Shown here piece after piece: positions 22,011-35,428 of a stretch of DNA of 64,000 bases. Position 1 is the first letter of the stretch; each line of letters opens with the position of its first letter. The DNA comes from Theobroma cacao. Taxonomy: Eukaryota; Streptophyta; Magnoliopsida; Malvales; Malvaceae. The stretch is taken from NCBI RefSeq assembly GCF_000208745.1, contig NC_030852.1:27676752-27740751 (forward strand), in the 5' to 3' direction. Under the pieces are notes generated by a model. The model worked only from the letters and a program-made list of their open reading frames with translations. It was not told where the DNA came from and did not search any database. The translations under genes were made by a program, and so were the position numbers.

Positions 22011-24031
22011 TTACTGGTACTGCTCCGAATTACAAAGTCGTGCAGCAGGAATGGCAGCAAGTGGTTCCATTTTCTTCAAAAGTATTCCAAATTTCTCCTG
22101 TGTATCAAGCTTTGTTCCCTCCGGTAATTTCCATTCAAAAGAATGCACCAGGGCAGCTAAGACGTGTGCTATCATTCTTTCCGCCATAGGAATTCCAGCA
22201 CAAATTCTCCTCCCTGACCCAAATGGAAAAAAGTGGAAATTGTTTCCTAGATAGTTACCTTTCTCAGTGTCTTTCAAGAATCTTTCAGGTTCAAATTGAA
22301 GTGGACCTTCCCAAATCTCAGGGTCTCTTTGTATCTAACATGCATTAATTAAAATTCTAGAATCTTTGGGAATGGTATAACCAGCCACAGTGCAAGTCAT
22401 GCTGGGCTTGCGAGGCAATAGTAACGGAGTAGGTGGATACATTCGAAGTGTTTCCTTTACAACTGCTTCCAAATAGAGCAGTCGAGGAAGATGAGACTCT
22501 TCCACAATGTTTTGGTTTCCAACTACTGCCTCCAATTCCTCAAGGACTCCACTCATTTTATTTGGATGTCGCAGTAACACTGTCATTGCCCACTCTACAG
22601 TGGTAGATGTTGTATCTGTAGCACCTACAATCAAATCCTGCTCACAAATTGAGGGATAGAGAATTTTGTAAATTTTCAAAACCATTTAGGATGTAATTTC
22701 AAAGATTAAATCAACTCTCCACGCAACAAATGCATACCAAAAGGAAGATATGATTAACATCAAGAAAAATTCAAAAGTCTGTAAATCAAGTGACATCCTC
22801 AATACTACATATTTACAAATTTAACCTGCATGGACCTAATCCTGCATTGGATCCTTAGCATAATCATATAATTGTCTAAGACCTGTATGTCTAGCGTATT
22901 TAATTCACAAAAGAACAAAATTGAAAATCAGAAACGTAACCACACAAAACATACACCACAAAACGAGGGTAGATTTAATTAATTTTTGTTTTATAATCCA
23001 AACCTATGTAGAAGAGATTATCCTAGAGAGGGGGAAAATGGAATATCAAAAGTTCATTTACATACCAGCATTACAGCCTTTACTTCGTTCATGGATAATG
23101 AGGTTTCATCATCTCCTCGTTGATTCAGCTCCAACAACTGCTGCAGAAAATCCTTGCTTTCTTCCTTTTTCTTTCCCTCTCCATCGGCCTGTTCAACCTT
23201 TGTTCTGTGTACTATCACTGATTCAAAAAACTCATAAAACCACGATAAATTCTTCTTTGTTTTGGATTGAATTCCTTGTAAATCGAATGGCGTAAGAACA
23301 GGGAAAAGATCTGAAACATTAGGTGCTCCAAACAATTCTACAAATTCTACCAATCGTCTCCTAAACTCAATCCCAAGCGTGCTTCTTTCCTCTCCATTCA
23401 AGGAATCACCCCACAGCATGCTTACCATAACATTTAGACTGGTTAGGAACATTTGTTCACCGATGTTAACGGGTGAGCCAACCTTTCCGTAAATATCCTT
23501 CACCATTCGTCGAATCTCTCGTCGACGAAGCGTGTAGCAAGCATCAAGGCTTCTTTTGCTCATAATTCCACGAACAACAAGCTTACGCAGCTTGTGCAAT
23601 TCAGGCCCATTAGGTCTCCACGCGATGTCAAGTCCACCATACATGCCGACTATGGCTCCTGCAGGCGTGTCATGGTTAGCGAAGATAGCATCATGGTCTT
23701 TGAGGACCTCTTTTGCAACTGAAGGTGAACTTATTACTATGCAGATCTTGCTTCCGAGCTGGAGTTTGATAATGGGGCCATAGATTTGAGAGAGTTTGAC
23801 AACGTATTGATAAAAATCAGGTTGGATGAAAGGAAGGTTTCCTAGTATTGGCATGCCTGGTGGACCAGGTGGCAGGGGCGGCGTGCTTTTGGTGAATTTG
23901 TTAGCCCACCATGCATAACAGAAAGTGGCTAGTGCGGCTGCCAAAACAATTGCTGCCGCTCTGATGATGTTATACGTAGCGAGTCCCTCGCAGGCAAGAA
24001 CTGCGACCTCATCATAGAAGTCCGGCATCAT
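22011..24031 (-). pseudogene. CYP706-like cytochrome P450, locus C (single nonsense codon)
   Basis: This is the most complete P450 here. Exon 1 (24031-23066, 322 codons) starts MMPDFYD. It has the membrane anchor, hinge PPLPPGPPGMP, and MLWGDSLNGEER. A 428-bp phase-0 intron follows. Exon 2 (22637-22011) has an I-helix motif reading GATDTT where A/G-G-x-D-T-T is usual, then ETLR (ExxR), FEPERF and the heme loop FGSGRRICAG, and it ends EQYQ-TAA. One codon, about residue 423, is TAG at 22337-22335; locus D has TCG (Ser) there. The stop precedes the heme loop. An upstream in-frame Met exists at 24115, but alignment with loci B and D favours 24031. Otherwise the gene would encode about 530 residues, somewhat long for the family. 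It could be a recently killed gene, or this could be one null allele. Confidence 0.88.
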
Positions 24032-25870
24032 TAAGGTATATGTCCGAAGATAGAAAGCAGAAGAAATGGACTTATGTATAGCTCTACTGAACATGTTTTT
24101 CCCCAGGCTTTGCAAGGAAACTGTTATTCAATCTAGAAGAAAAGTCAGATTATAACTTTCTTACATGTCTCTTTCACATTGTGGACATCTTTTCCTCAAA
24201 AACATCATTGCAACAGTGTGCTGATTGTAGATTATTGACTTGTTTCTTCAAACCTTCATCGAAACAACTAAAGCTTTAATTACATGAGATAACTTTTCTC
24301 TTTCTGAGCCCTACTACGTGACGAGATACTTATAGGTAACACATATTTGGGTCTTTTAGATGCTAATCTGAATCCAAGTTACAACCCTGATGAGATTTTA
24401 ATCGTCTTCTACGACTTCTGAGATTAAGGTACATTCTGCAACACATGATACTAATGGCAATCGATGATAGTAACGCAAGAGTCGTTGATGATGATTGACG
24501 AGACATTCACTCATGAAAAAAATATTTACACGTCATCATAACCAAAATTTCCAATAGCCAGAATCACATTTTTCAACAAGTTTATCTTTTATGGTCACTT
24601 ACAAGTCAAGTACAGGCAAATCTTTCTTACACTCAATCATGCATAACGTGCAGGAAGAGATAAGAGCGATTGACCCTTATTTTTCATCATCAATGATGTC
24701 ACCTGAAGTGCAATTAAAATTGTTTGACACCATCGCATACAGTGTGCTATATGCATACACCGATATTGTATAAAAAAAAGCAAAAACAATTATTAAAAAT
24801 GAAATGTTATTTACGTAAAATAATTAAAATAAATAAATATTATTTTAAACAAAACAACTAAGAGAAGTGAAAAATTACTTCATACAGATAATAATTAAAA
24901 TAATTTAAAATAAGTAATAAAGTTCACGAATTATTTTTATTTTGAAATGTTCTAAAAAATTTAACTTGTTAGTTTAAATATAAAAATAATTAAAAGGTTT
25001 CTTTTTTAATATTTTTTTAAAATACAAATATTTTTTTAAAATACAAATATTTTTTATTTTACTTTTTTATCGTTTACCTATTCACGTACACTTTATTTTT
25101 TTTACCTATTCACATATAATTTTTTCTCTTACTTATTTTCATATAGCTTGTTCTATATATTTTTTTCATTTACCTTTTACTCAATAATAAATCTTATTAT
25201 ATTATTAATAATTATAAAATCTATTATTTCAATAATCACATAATGAGTTTTTAATCATTATTCAACATTAAAGCTCAATAATAAACGGTCACTTAATATT
25301 AAAGTCCTTAATGATATTATTCATTATGTGTATTAAAACTTATTCATGAATAACTACCGTTTTTTACATTATATATATAGTCTTTATAATTCATTTGGGA
25401 CTTCTATCCAAAACTTAAACATTCTCGTTCAGAGCTTTTCTCTCTAAATTCTTTTTCTAGCACTCTTCTATTCAATGTTTCTCAGTTTTACTCAATCACT
25501 CGCTAATTTTCAACCTATTCTCAATCGTTAATGTATTTTTCATTTTTTCTCTTTCACTTATCACAATATTCAGTACTCCAAAAACTATTTCAATATTTTT
25601 CTTGACTGTTTTCGATAATTTTTTTATTCGTTTGCAACTTTCCTCTTTTTATCACAACCACCCTATAGTCTATCACTTATTTCAACAGCTATTAAGTACA
25701 TTGTCTTTAAAATAAAAATAAACACAAAAAATCTCAACAAAACATGTCACATATGGTACAAACAAAAGCAATGGACATAAGGCAGAAACTAACTCAGCAG
25801 AAAGATATGAGACTTAGGCTAAAAAAACTAATACAGCAGCTGATATTTAAGTCTACCAGCAGACTCATCC
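24032..25870. other. AT-rich spacer between P450 C and D
   Basis: The first 400 bp are the 5' flank of locus C, shared with the flanks of B and D (tttagatgctaat...acaaccctgatgag). The last 100 bp before 26106 belong to the 3' flank shared by C and D. The middle (about 24780-25740) is very AT-rich, with repeated tttacctattcac motifs near 25070-25110, and is unmatched elsewhere in the window. It may be a TE insertion of unknown type. No coding frame is seen. Confidence 0.6.
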
Positions 25871-26106
25871 ACAGACTTCAACAATAACTGTAATCTAGCA
25901 ACAGAGAACAAAGTTTGGTACTTCTGTCCTTCTCGTATGCACCTTTTAGGCGTCATGCTTGCATGCGGAGTAATAGATAAAACATGGGGAATTTAAGTCA
26001 TTATTTATTACTTAAAGATGCCATGTGGTAGGGGCGCTTGCCATCTTTTATGGAAAAAAACGCAAGACAAAGGGTCTTACATACACGTTCATATAAGACA
26101 CATATG

Positions 26107-28854
26107 TTACTGGTACTGCTCCGAATTCGAAAGTCGTGCAGCCGGTACAGCAACAAGAGGTTCCACTTTCTTCAAAGTTATTCCAAAATTTTCCTGTATA
26201 TCAAGCTTAGTTCCTTCCGGTAATTTCCATTTGAAAGAATGCACCAGGGCAGCTAAGACGTGTGGTATCATTCTTTCCGCCATAGGAATCCCTACACAAA
26301 TTCTCCTCCCTGACCCAAATGGAGAAAAGTGGAAATCGTTTCCTAGATAATAACCTTTCTCAGTGTCTTTCAAGAATCTGTCAGGTTCAAATTGAAGTGG
26401 ATCTTCCCAAAACTCAGGGTCTCTTTGTATCGAACGTGCATTAATTAGAATTCTGGAATCTTTGGGAATGGTGTATCCAGCCATAGTACAGGTCATGCTG
26501 GGTTTGCGAGGCAATAGCAACGGAGCAGGGGTATGCATTCTAAGTGTCTCCTTTACGACTGCTTCCAAATAGAGCAGTCGAGAAAGATGAGACTCTTCCA
26601 CAATGTTTTCGTTTCCAACCACTGTCTTCAATTCCTCAAGGACTCTTCTCATTTTATCTGGATGCCGCAGTAATTCTGTCATTGCCCACTCTATTGTAGT
26701 AGATGTTGTATCCGAAGCACCGAGAATCACATCCTGCCCCCAAATTAAAGGATGGAGAATTTTGTAAAATTTCAAACCATTTAAGATGTAATATCAAATA
26801 TCAAAACTAACTCTCTACTCCAACAAAAGCATCAAACCAAAAGGAAAATTTGATTAATATCAAGAACAATTCAAAAGTCTACAGATCAAGTGACATCCTC
26901 AATACTACATATTTACAAATTTGTTAACGTACATGCAACTCAATCTTGCATTGGATCCATATCATAAACCTGTATGTCTAGCATATTTAATACACAAAAG
27001 AACAATGAAAATCAGAAACGTAACCAAACAAAACATACACCACGAAACGAGAGGAAAAGTGTGGTGGTTTGTTCACTCTCCTTATCACCCTAAAAGAGAA
27101 AAAAAAATCCCCTTCGGACATCGGTTACCATATCTCATCAGATGATAGATAGTTGAAAACAATAAAGTATTCATAGAATGGGATTTGGGAGTATAATTAG
27201 AGTATCATTAATATAATCAATCGTTTTAAAAAAGAAAAGTCTTCACGGAGTAAATAATGAGAGTGTACCTATAAAAAAAATGTATGGGGGAATACATAAT
27301 GCAAGGAATACTGCCAAGGAACTAGCAGGAGGCATTGAAAAGAAAGTGAGAGCAGACTCGAGTTTGTTATCAGAAGTTTTGGCCTATAAAGAAGGATTGA
27401 AGTTGGTAAAAGATTTAGAATTTAAAAATGTAACGTTAAAGACAGATTCAGAAGTTTTTTAAAAGGAATTAAGGCATAATGGAGAGGGAGCTCGTTGGGA
27501 GGTGTAGCCCTTTCTTGAAGACATCCAAAGCTCAGTTGTGTCAATAAAAAGGCTAATTTGACGGCTGATTGGGGTGCAACCCAATCAAGAAAGAAAGGGG
27601 GTGAGCATTGCAAATTGAGTTTTATTACAGCCATCCTCTCTAGTCTTCATCATCAGTCGAGATGGTCTAACAGCTCCCCCTTGATTTTGTTTCATTTTGC
27701 CTTTAGGAGTTGAGTTGCAATATCCTGCTCTCTATGTATGAATATTTTTTGTTACCCCTTCTAAGAAAACGAAAAAAGAAAGAAAGGAGGGCAGATTTAA
27801 TTGATTTTTGTTTTATAATCCAAACCTTGGTAGAGGAAATTATCGTAGAGAGGGGGAAAATGGAATATCAAAAGTTCATTGACATACCAGCAGTAAAGCC
27901 TTCACTTCGTTCATGGATAGTGAGGTCTTACCACCTCCACGTTGGTTCAGTTCCAACAACAGCTGCAGAAAATCCTTGCTTTCTTCCTTTTTCTTTCCCT
28001 CTCCATCGGCCTGTTCAACCTTTGTACGGTGTACTATCACAGATTCAAAAACCTCATAAAACCACAACAAATTCTTCTTCGCCTTGGATTGAAAACCTTG
28101 TGAATCAAATGCGGTAAGCACAGGAAAAACATCTGAAACATTAGGTGCTCCTACCAATTCTACAAATTCCACCGATCGTCTCCCAAACTCAATCCCAAGC
28201 CTGCTTCTATCCTCTCCATTCAATGAATCACCCCACAGCATGCTTATCACAACATTTAGAGTGGTTAGGAACATTTGTTCACCGATGTTAACGGGTGAGC
28301 CGACCTTTCCGTAAATATCCTTCACCATTTGTCGAATCTCTCGTCGACGAAGCGTGTAGCAAGCATCAAGGCTTCTTTTGCTCATAATTTCACGGACAAC
28401 AAGCTTACGCAGCTTGTGCAATTCGGGACCATTAGGTCTCCACACCATACATGCCGACTACTGCAGGTGCTTCGCGGTTAGCGAAGATAGCATCATGGTC
28501 TTTGAGGACCTCTTCGGCAACTGAAGGTGAACTTATTACCACGCAGATCTTGCTTCCGAGCTGGAGTTTGATAATGGGGCCATAGATTTGAGAGAGTTTG
28601 ACAACGTATTGATAAAAATCAGGTTGGATGAAGGGAAGGTTTCCTAGTATAGGCAAGCCCGATGGAAGAGGTGGCAGGGGCGGATTGCTTTTGGTGAATT
28701 TGTTAGCCCACCGTGCATAACAGAAAGTGGCCAGTGCGCCTGCCAAAATAATTTCTGCCGCTCTGATGATGTTATACGCAGCGAGTCCACGGCAGCACCA
28801 TGACCAACCCTCGCAGGCAAGAACTGCAACCATATCATAGAAGCCCGACATCAT
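26107..28854 (-). pseudogene. CYP706-like cytochrome P450, locus D (14-bp deletion in exon 1)
   Basis: Exon 1 (28854-27888) starts MMSGFYD and has the anchor, hinge PPLPPLPSGLP and MLWGDSLNGEDR. Compared with C it lacks 6 bp in frame near 28460. It also lacks 14 bp at about 28442-28446, which shifts the frame in the GMYGGLDIAW region. The intron (26734-27887) is enlarged by a retroelement fragment. Exon 2 (26733-26107, 208 codons plus TAA) is fully open: I-helix GASDTT, ETLR, FEPDRF and heme loop FGSGRRICVG. The shift falls about 130 residues in, so no full product is expected. A downstream Met (28448) opens the rest of exon 1 but lacks anchor and hinge. Confidence 0.88.
27052..27785 (+). mobile_element. 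Retroelement RNase H fragment in the P450 D intron
   Basis: Relative to the intron of locus C, about 730 bp are inserted between cacgaaacgag and the shared gcagatttaattgattttt. On the plus strand 27280-27461 reads as an RNase H (RVT_3) segment, NARNTAKELAGGIEKKVRAD followed by LAYKEGLKLVKDLEF and LKTDSEVF. A stop follows, then a degraded continuation. The tail resembles a LINE 3' UTR. The same insertion, shorter, is in the B intron. Confidence 0.65.
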
Positions 28855-29753
28855 TAAGTTGTATGTCCGATAGTAGAAAGCCGACGAAATGGACTTATGT
28901 AGCTCTTGCGAACATGTTTTTCTCCAGTCTTAGCAAGTAAAACGTAATCCAATCTAGAAGAAAAGTGAGATTCAACTAATATTACACGTCTCTTTCACAT
29001 TTTTTTTTTTGAAGGGCAAGAACATTTCATTGAATAGGGCAGAGAATGATCCCTTCAGCTGCTAATCCCCTGTTCCAAAGAGATCTAAAGGGCTACACAA
29101 TTCAGCCTCGAAAAAGCTACAAATACCCTGTTACAAGGGTCCTAAATGCCAACACATTTCAGCCACAAATACACAGGATAAAAAACTAGAGCCTTTGTTT
29201 TTTGGCTCAACTACATAATGAGATAATTGTAGGTAACACATTTTGGGTCTTTTAGATGCTAATATGAATCCAAATTACAACCCTAATGAGATTTTAATCA
29301 TCTTCTACAACTTTTGAGATTAAGGTATCTTCAAATTTATCATCAGAAAAATGTTCTCCAAGGCATGATACTAAAGCTAGAACTGTTGACACCATAGCAT
29401 ACTTGATTAAAACCAGTATTCTGTAGCTAACATCTATCCATTTGATTTGCGCTAAGGGCGAGAGGTTGACAAACATGTCGCCAACAGAATGTTGCCAAAC
29501 TCCACTATACTACATATATGAACGTATCATAACCTGAGCTTCTACGAGCACTATCTGATACATGAATAACAAAACGAAGAACAAAATAATTTTAAAAAGT
29601 TTCTTTAAAAGAAAACAATGTCAACTTGTTCAAGTGATCAAGTATATACAACAAAGTTTGGGCATGGAGCAAAATCAGTTAAAAGCAACACTAGAATTAT
29701 GTTCACTCTTGCCATATGCTGAATTTCCTGTAACACGACAGTCACATGGGAGC
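28855..29753. other. Spacer between P450 D and intact ICln gene
   Basis: No gene is seen. Most of it is collinear with 15315-16340. About 29001-29200 is an extra block starting with a run of ten T and aagggcaagaacatttca. It is absent from the homologous spacer of locus C after the shared tctctttcacat. Read on the minus strand it ends in poly(A), so it looks like a small retroposed LINE 3' end. Confidence 0.6.
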
Positions 29754-32180
29754 TCACTGATGATGTTGATGATGATGACTGCTATCACTAACTTGTTCCA
29801 TCTCTTCCGCATCCTCAAAGCGTTGATCATTGATTTGAAGCTGCATGTTTTTGTGGAAATGGGTTAAATGAGAAAAAGCCTAAGAAGCAAAGCAAGAAGG
29901 AACACTAGAAAGGTATTTCAGAAAAATTGCAAAGTATAACAATGACAACATGGATAAGAAAAGCCAATTACAGAAGTTCCATCTAATCACAGCCCTAAAA
30001 TTTGTTGTTGACCCAAACAAATAACAGAAGATGTTAAAATGAGATGAGCCACAAATTGTAGACAACAGGGAAGCCATCAAAAACATAGTAAGCAAATGAT
30101 TTTCAAAGCAAAATAAACCAAATAACATTAACAGGAAACCTATACACAAAATAAATATCCTGTTAGATAAGTTTCAATTGGCCACAGCTTTGGTGTTGGC
30201 TCACAAGGAAATAATAGATAACCTTGACAAAATTAATATATATTAGGAATGAGCGAAACACGACCTCCCAGCACCTAGAAGAATGAAATTTCACTATCAT
30301 ACCTCAAGCACTGTGCGAGCTAGATCATGATCACCATTTGAATGACCAATTGAGTTTGTTGGATTCTGGGGGAAATGCCATTCCGAATCATCACCCTCTG
30401 GAGATGCATTAGAGATGTAAAGAACATGCAAGCACATAAAGGAAACCATGGAGAGATTTCAGAAAGTATTAACACTGTCTATCCCATACCTCCAGCTTCA
30501 TCTTCCAACTGATCAGCACCAAAAACCCAATTTGGTCCTTCTTCTTCTCCTTCTAATGCATAAACCAAAAACATAAATAACCATGCAATCAATAAAGGTA
30601 GCATGCCCATACAACAGCAAAAACTTCTCAATTTACAACTCCATAAGATTACTGGGAAACGGAACTCACCTTCAATAGGCTCTGGATTTAACTCAGCACA
30701 CTCACAGAACATCTGAAACAGAGTGTCCACTATCACATAATAAATGAAAATAAAAGTTAACATTCATTGCCACTACAGATAAAAACAGCAGAAAAATGAT
30801 CTAAGCATTAGAAGAGGAAAATTCTGAAATATACGCACATTGGCTAGCATCTGAAGGAATAAGCCTCATCTCGGTGACCTTGGATAAATCTAAAACCTCA
30901 TTACATTCTGAATCTGAGTCCTCAGACACATCTTCATCAGCTCCAGTTTCAATCTTCAGGCAAAAAACCGTTAATCAGACCCAGTATACACCAAAGGGAG
31001 GAAAGGAACATGCGAATAATGGACAACAAGATCAGGAGCACCAACGACTTTACAGGGGGAGAGAGAGAGAGATTTCAATAAATGAGAAAACCATGGACTA
31101 CAAGCACTTGTTGGAAACCAAAAAATTGCATATCCCCAGTCCAAATGTACAGAGAAACTCACTTAATTAGGAAATGAAAGTAGTTATTACAGTACATATT
31201 AAACTTACAAACTTTAAACTTTATTCATAATAAAAAATTGGTCATCCTAAATGACATTACTGTTTAGAGCTTTTCCAATCGTTCCTGAATTCTTGGTTTT
31301 GTTTCAACCCATGGTTTGAAAAAATGCACTGAGACTAGATGACAATTATAAACTTATGCTGACAGCTCCATTCCACATTAAATTCCATACTTCAACTGTC
31401 ATGTTAGTTTAACCTAAGAAAGAACTGGCAAAATTTGGAGCCACTCCCTTGCCCATTTTATTGGCCGAGTTGCACATATCCACCAATAAATAAAAATGCA
31501 TAATAAAGATTTTCTTTCCCCAGGTTGCTTCTCACCAATCAAAGAAAGTTGAACAAGCATCCAAAGAGTTCAACAGCTATAAAGAAACAAAGTGATATTG
31601 AATAAAAAGACCGCAAAATACACATTTTAATTTACTATTTTAATCAACTGAAAGCAAAGCATGAGCATGATTAGTAACTAAAATCATCACAAAACCTAAG
31701 CCAAACTTAATAAGGGCAAGGGAAGTATGTTTTCTAAGTAAATAAAGGAGAAATAAGAAAAGGTCTGGAAAACCTGAGTGTAAATACAAGGAGAATGGTA
31801 GGCCTCCGGGTCCCTTGAAACAGCGTGAAGCGACAGAGAAAAAAAATCAACAGCGTAGCCCTTTGCGCTGTCCACATCACTCAGCCAAATCACTTGCCTG
31901 CAACGACCCAAAAAAGAAAAAATAACCCCAGAAGTCCTAAACTTTAAATGCAACTAAAAATGATGCTGATTATATGCAACAATTCGAGTAATTGTAGAGA
32001 GAGTTAAGGGTACTTGGTGGTGATGTAGAGAGTGCCAGGGGATTCCGGGGCACGATTCCCAAGTGCGATGGAGACGGAAGGCTGGACGTGAACAAGCTCC
32101 TCGCCATTATCTGTATCGAGAACGGGCTCTCCGGCTCCGTTGCCAACTCTTGCCATGAACTGCCTAAGCCCTATCACCAT
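29754..32180 (-). CDS. ICLN: Chloride conductance regulatory protein ICln / methylosome subunit pICln
   Basis: ICln is a small acidic PH-like protein. In eukaryotes it binds Sm proteins and hands them to the PRMT5 methylosome during snRNP assembly; it is historically linked to swelling-activated chloride current. Seven exons join in frame: 32180-32014, 31897-31774, 30953-30839, 30729-30670, 30552-30490, 30397-30303, 29840-29754 (711 bp, 236 aa, all with GT-AG borders). The order is MVIGLRQFMARVGNG, the PH-like strands PESPGTLYITTK and QVIWLSDVDSAKGYAVDF, an acidic stretch EDVSEDSDSE, the helix TEMRLIPSDASQLDTLFQM with CECAELNPEP, a Glu-rich linker with GPNWVFGADQ, and a His/Gln-rich tail ending HHHQHHQ. 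Length fits plant ICln. No lesion is seen. It lies directly downstream of P450 D and has a broken paralogue at 16341-18459. Confidence 0.92.
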
Positions 32181-32259
32181 TTCCTCTGCTTGGGTCTGGG
32201 GTTTTCTCGTGAGTAGGTGTGGGTTTATGAATTATGATTATCGGTTTTCACCCTAAACA

Positions 32260-32930
32260 GGCCACTACCAGAAGATTCTAATGACTGGACCAAAGCAAAC
32301 ACTAATACATTAGACTTCAAACATTAATAACGCAATATAATTACCAAAGTCCGAGTCGAGTTGTTAAAAGCGGCTATTTTTGTACACAAAGAAGCCTCTT
32401 CAAACACCGTACCCTCCACGAGGGGAAGGCTTAAAGGGTTACCCCATATATTCCAAAATTAAAAGATTTCTTTGAATTAAAGGTTTACACAATAATGGGC
32501 AGTCGGCAACGAGGCGCAAGCGGAAAAACCTTGCTTCCTTTTAAGTGGTTTTTGTCTTTAGGGTTTTTATATTTTCGTGCACTCGCTAATCTAACTTAGG
32601 CATTTATAAAAATGACATCAGGCTTGGAGGTTTGGGCCCTTCTCTGAGCTGGATCAAGAAAACTGCAGACTGTACCAATTTTACTTTTGGGCTGATGGAC
32701 AATGTTCTTTTCCAATAGCCGGCCTTTTACAGACCTGGATGCTGCAAAATGGAAGCCTAAAATAGTTTTACTTCTTTGACATCCTCCTTTCTCTTTCCAG
32801 GGCCTAACAGTCCACACATAAAAATCAAATAAGTAGAGACCCAAACGCCATTTTAAAGTAAGGGAGATTATTACGAACAACTTTCATTCCTCTTCAATCT
32901 CTAGTCTCACCTTATACCATTATACATTTT
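32260..32930. repeat. Duplicated flanks of RPS13 fused without the gene
   Basis: The stretch 32262-32450 matches the 3' flank of RPS13 at about 33488-33760. Shared blocks are tttcaccctaaac.agccac, tattaccaaagtcc and acacaaagaagcctct. The stretch 32492-32930 matches the RPS13 5' flank at 35400-35850. Shared blocks are tgggcagtcggcaacga, ctttagggtttttatat, actcgctaatct and tttgggctgatgga. The 1.6-kb RPS13 gene body that separates the two flanks at the right-hand locus is absent here. Confidence 0.85.
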
Positions 32931-33966
32931 AAGACAAATTATTAGCACAGATCCTTCTAGTATCATCATTACTCACCCAGTAGTATTGTGCTATATTAGC
33001 AATTTAATATTAGGTCAGCCTTTTCCTTATGTCAAATTTAATGGTGTTAACAAACACTTCTGAGAAATGTCTAACCTAGAAGAAGAAAATTGCTTTTGAA
33101 ATAAAACAATCACTTGAAACTTGAATCAACAAATCATTAGAATCTTTGAAACTCCAGTCATTTTAAGTCCGAAGACAATCTAAAAACCAAAAACCCAGAC
33201 TATAAAATTTAATAGTAAATTTACTTAAACAAAAACATACACATTCGGCTTGCAAATTGTCCAACTAGTAAACTCAAGTCCACGGAGTACCAGAGCTTAA
33301 CCAAAGTACGAAAATACCTCAAGATGTTAAAAAAAAAAAAAAAACAAAGTAAGATAAAGCGTAAATAACTCCTAGCTTTTAATTTCACTTTAATTTATCT
33401 CAGATCTATTAATATTCAAAATACACAAACACATAAATGTCGTTATGATATTCGATCCGGGTGACAAGTGTCTGCAACCAGCAGGATTTTCACCCTAAAC
33501 AAGCCACTACCAGAGGAATACTGATATATGGTAGACACCTATTACCAAAGTCCATGTTGAGTCCTTGAAAGAGGCTATTTTTGGACACAAAGAAGCCTCT
33601 ACAAACACCATACCCTGTTAATGGTCGACATTAAATAACTCTAACCCCTTCAAGGAGGGGAAGGCTAAACTGCTTTCAGCAATCCCGCTAACAATAATGT
33701 AGTAAGGGGGTATACTACAGATTTCAAAATTAAAAAGATTTCTTGCTTCAAATCTTAAATGAAGTACAAAAGAGAAAAAGGAGAATAGAGTAGAATCAGC
33801 AGAAAAACATGTTCTGGACTCTTTTCAGACATAACAAAATTTTTAACAGATATGAATAAAGTCTTACATCAGGACATATCTCACTAGAACAAGAACACAA
33901 TCTAGCTCACTCAGAGCATCCACACAGAACCAGGATACCCCAAAATTGCACCAACCCACACCCAAC
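32931..33966. other. Spacer downstream of RPS13
   Basis: No gene is seen. A run of 16 A lies near 33328-33343. From about 33488 to 33760 is the 3' flank block that is also present at 32262-32450. The part immediately left of 33967 should hold the RPS13 3' UTR on the minus strand. Confidence 0.6.
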
Positions 33967-35351
<1,385 letters not shown>

Positions 35352-35428
35352 GGTGACGGCTGTGGTGGTGAGACTTCCCTGTTTCTGCTGAGGCTTTTAC
35401 TGGGCAGTCGGCAACGAAGCGCAAGCGC

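Noticed and set aside
24029..24115. Upstream Met at 24115 as the start of P450 C
   Set aside because: The extra 28 residues have no counterpart as coding sequence in loci A, B or D. Alignment places the start at 24031.
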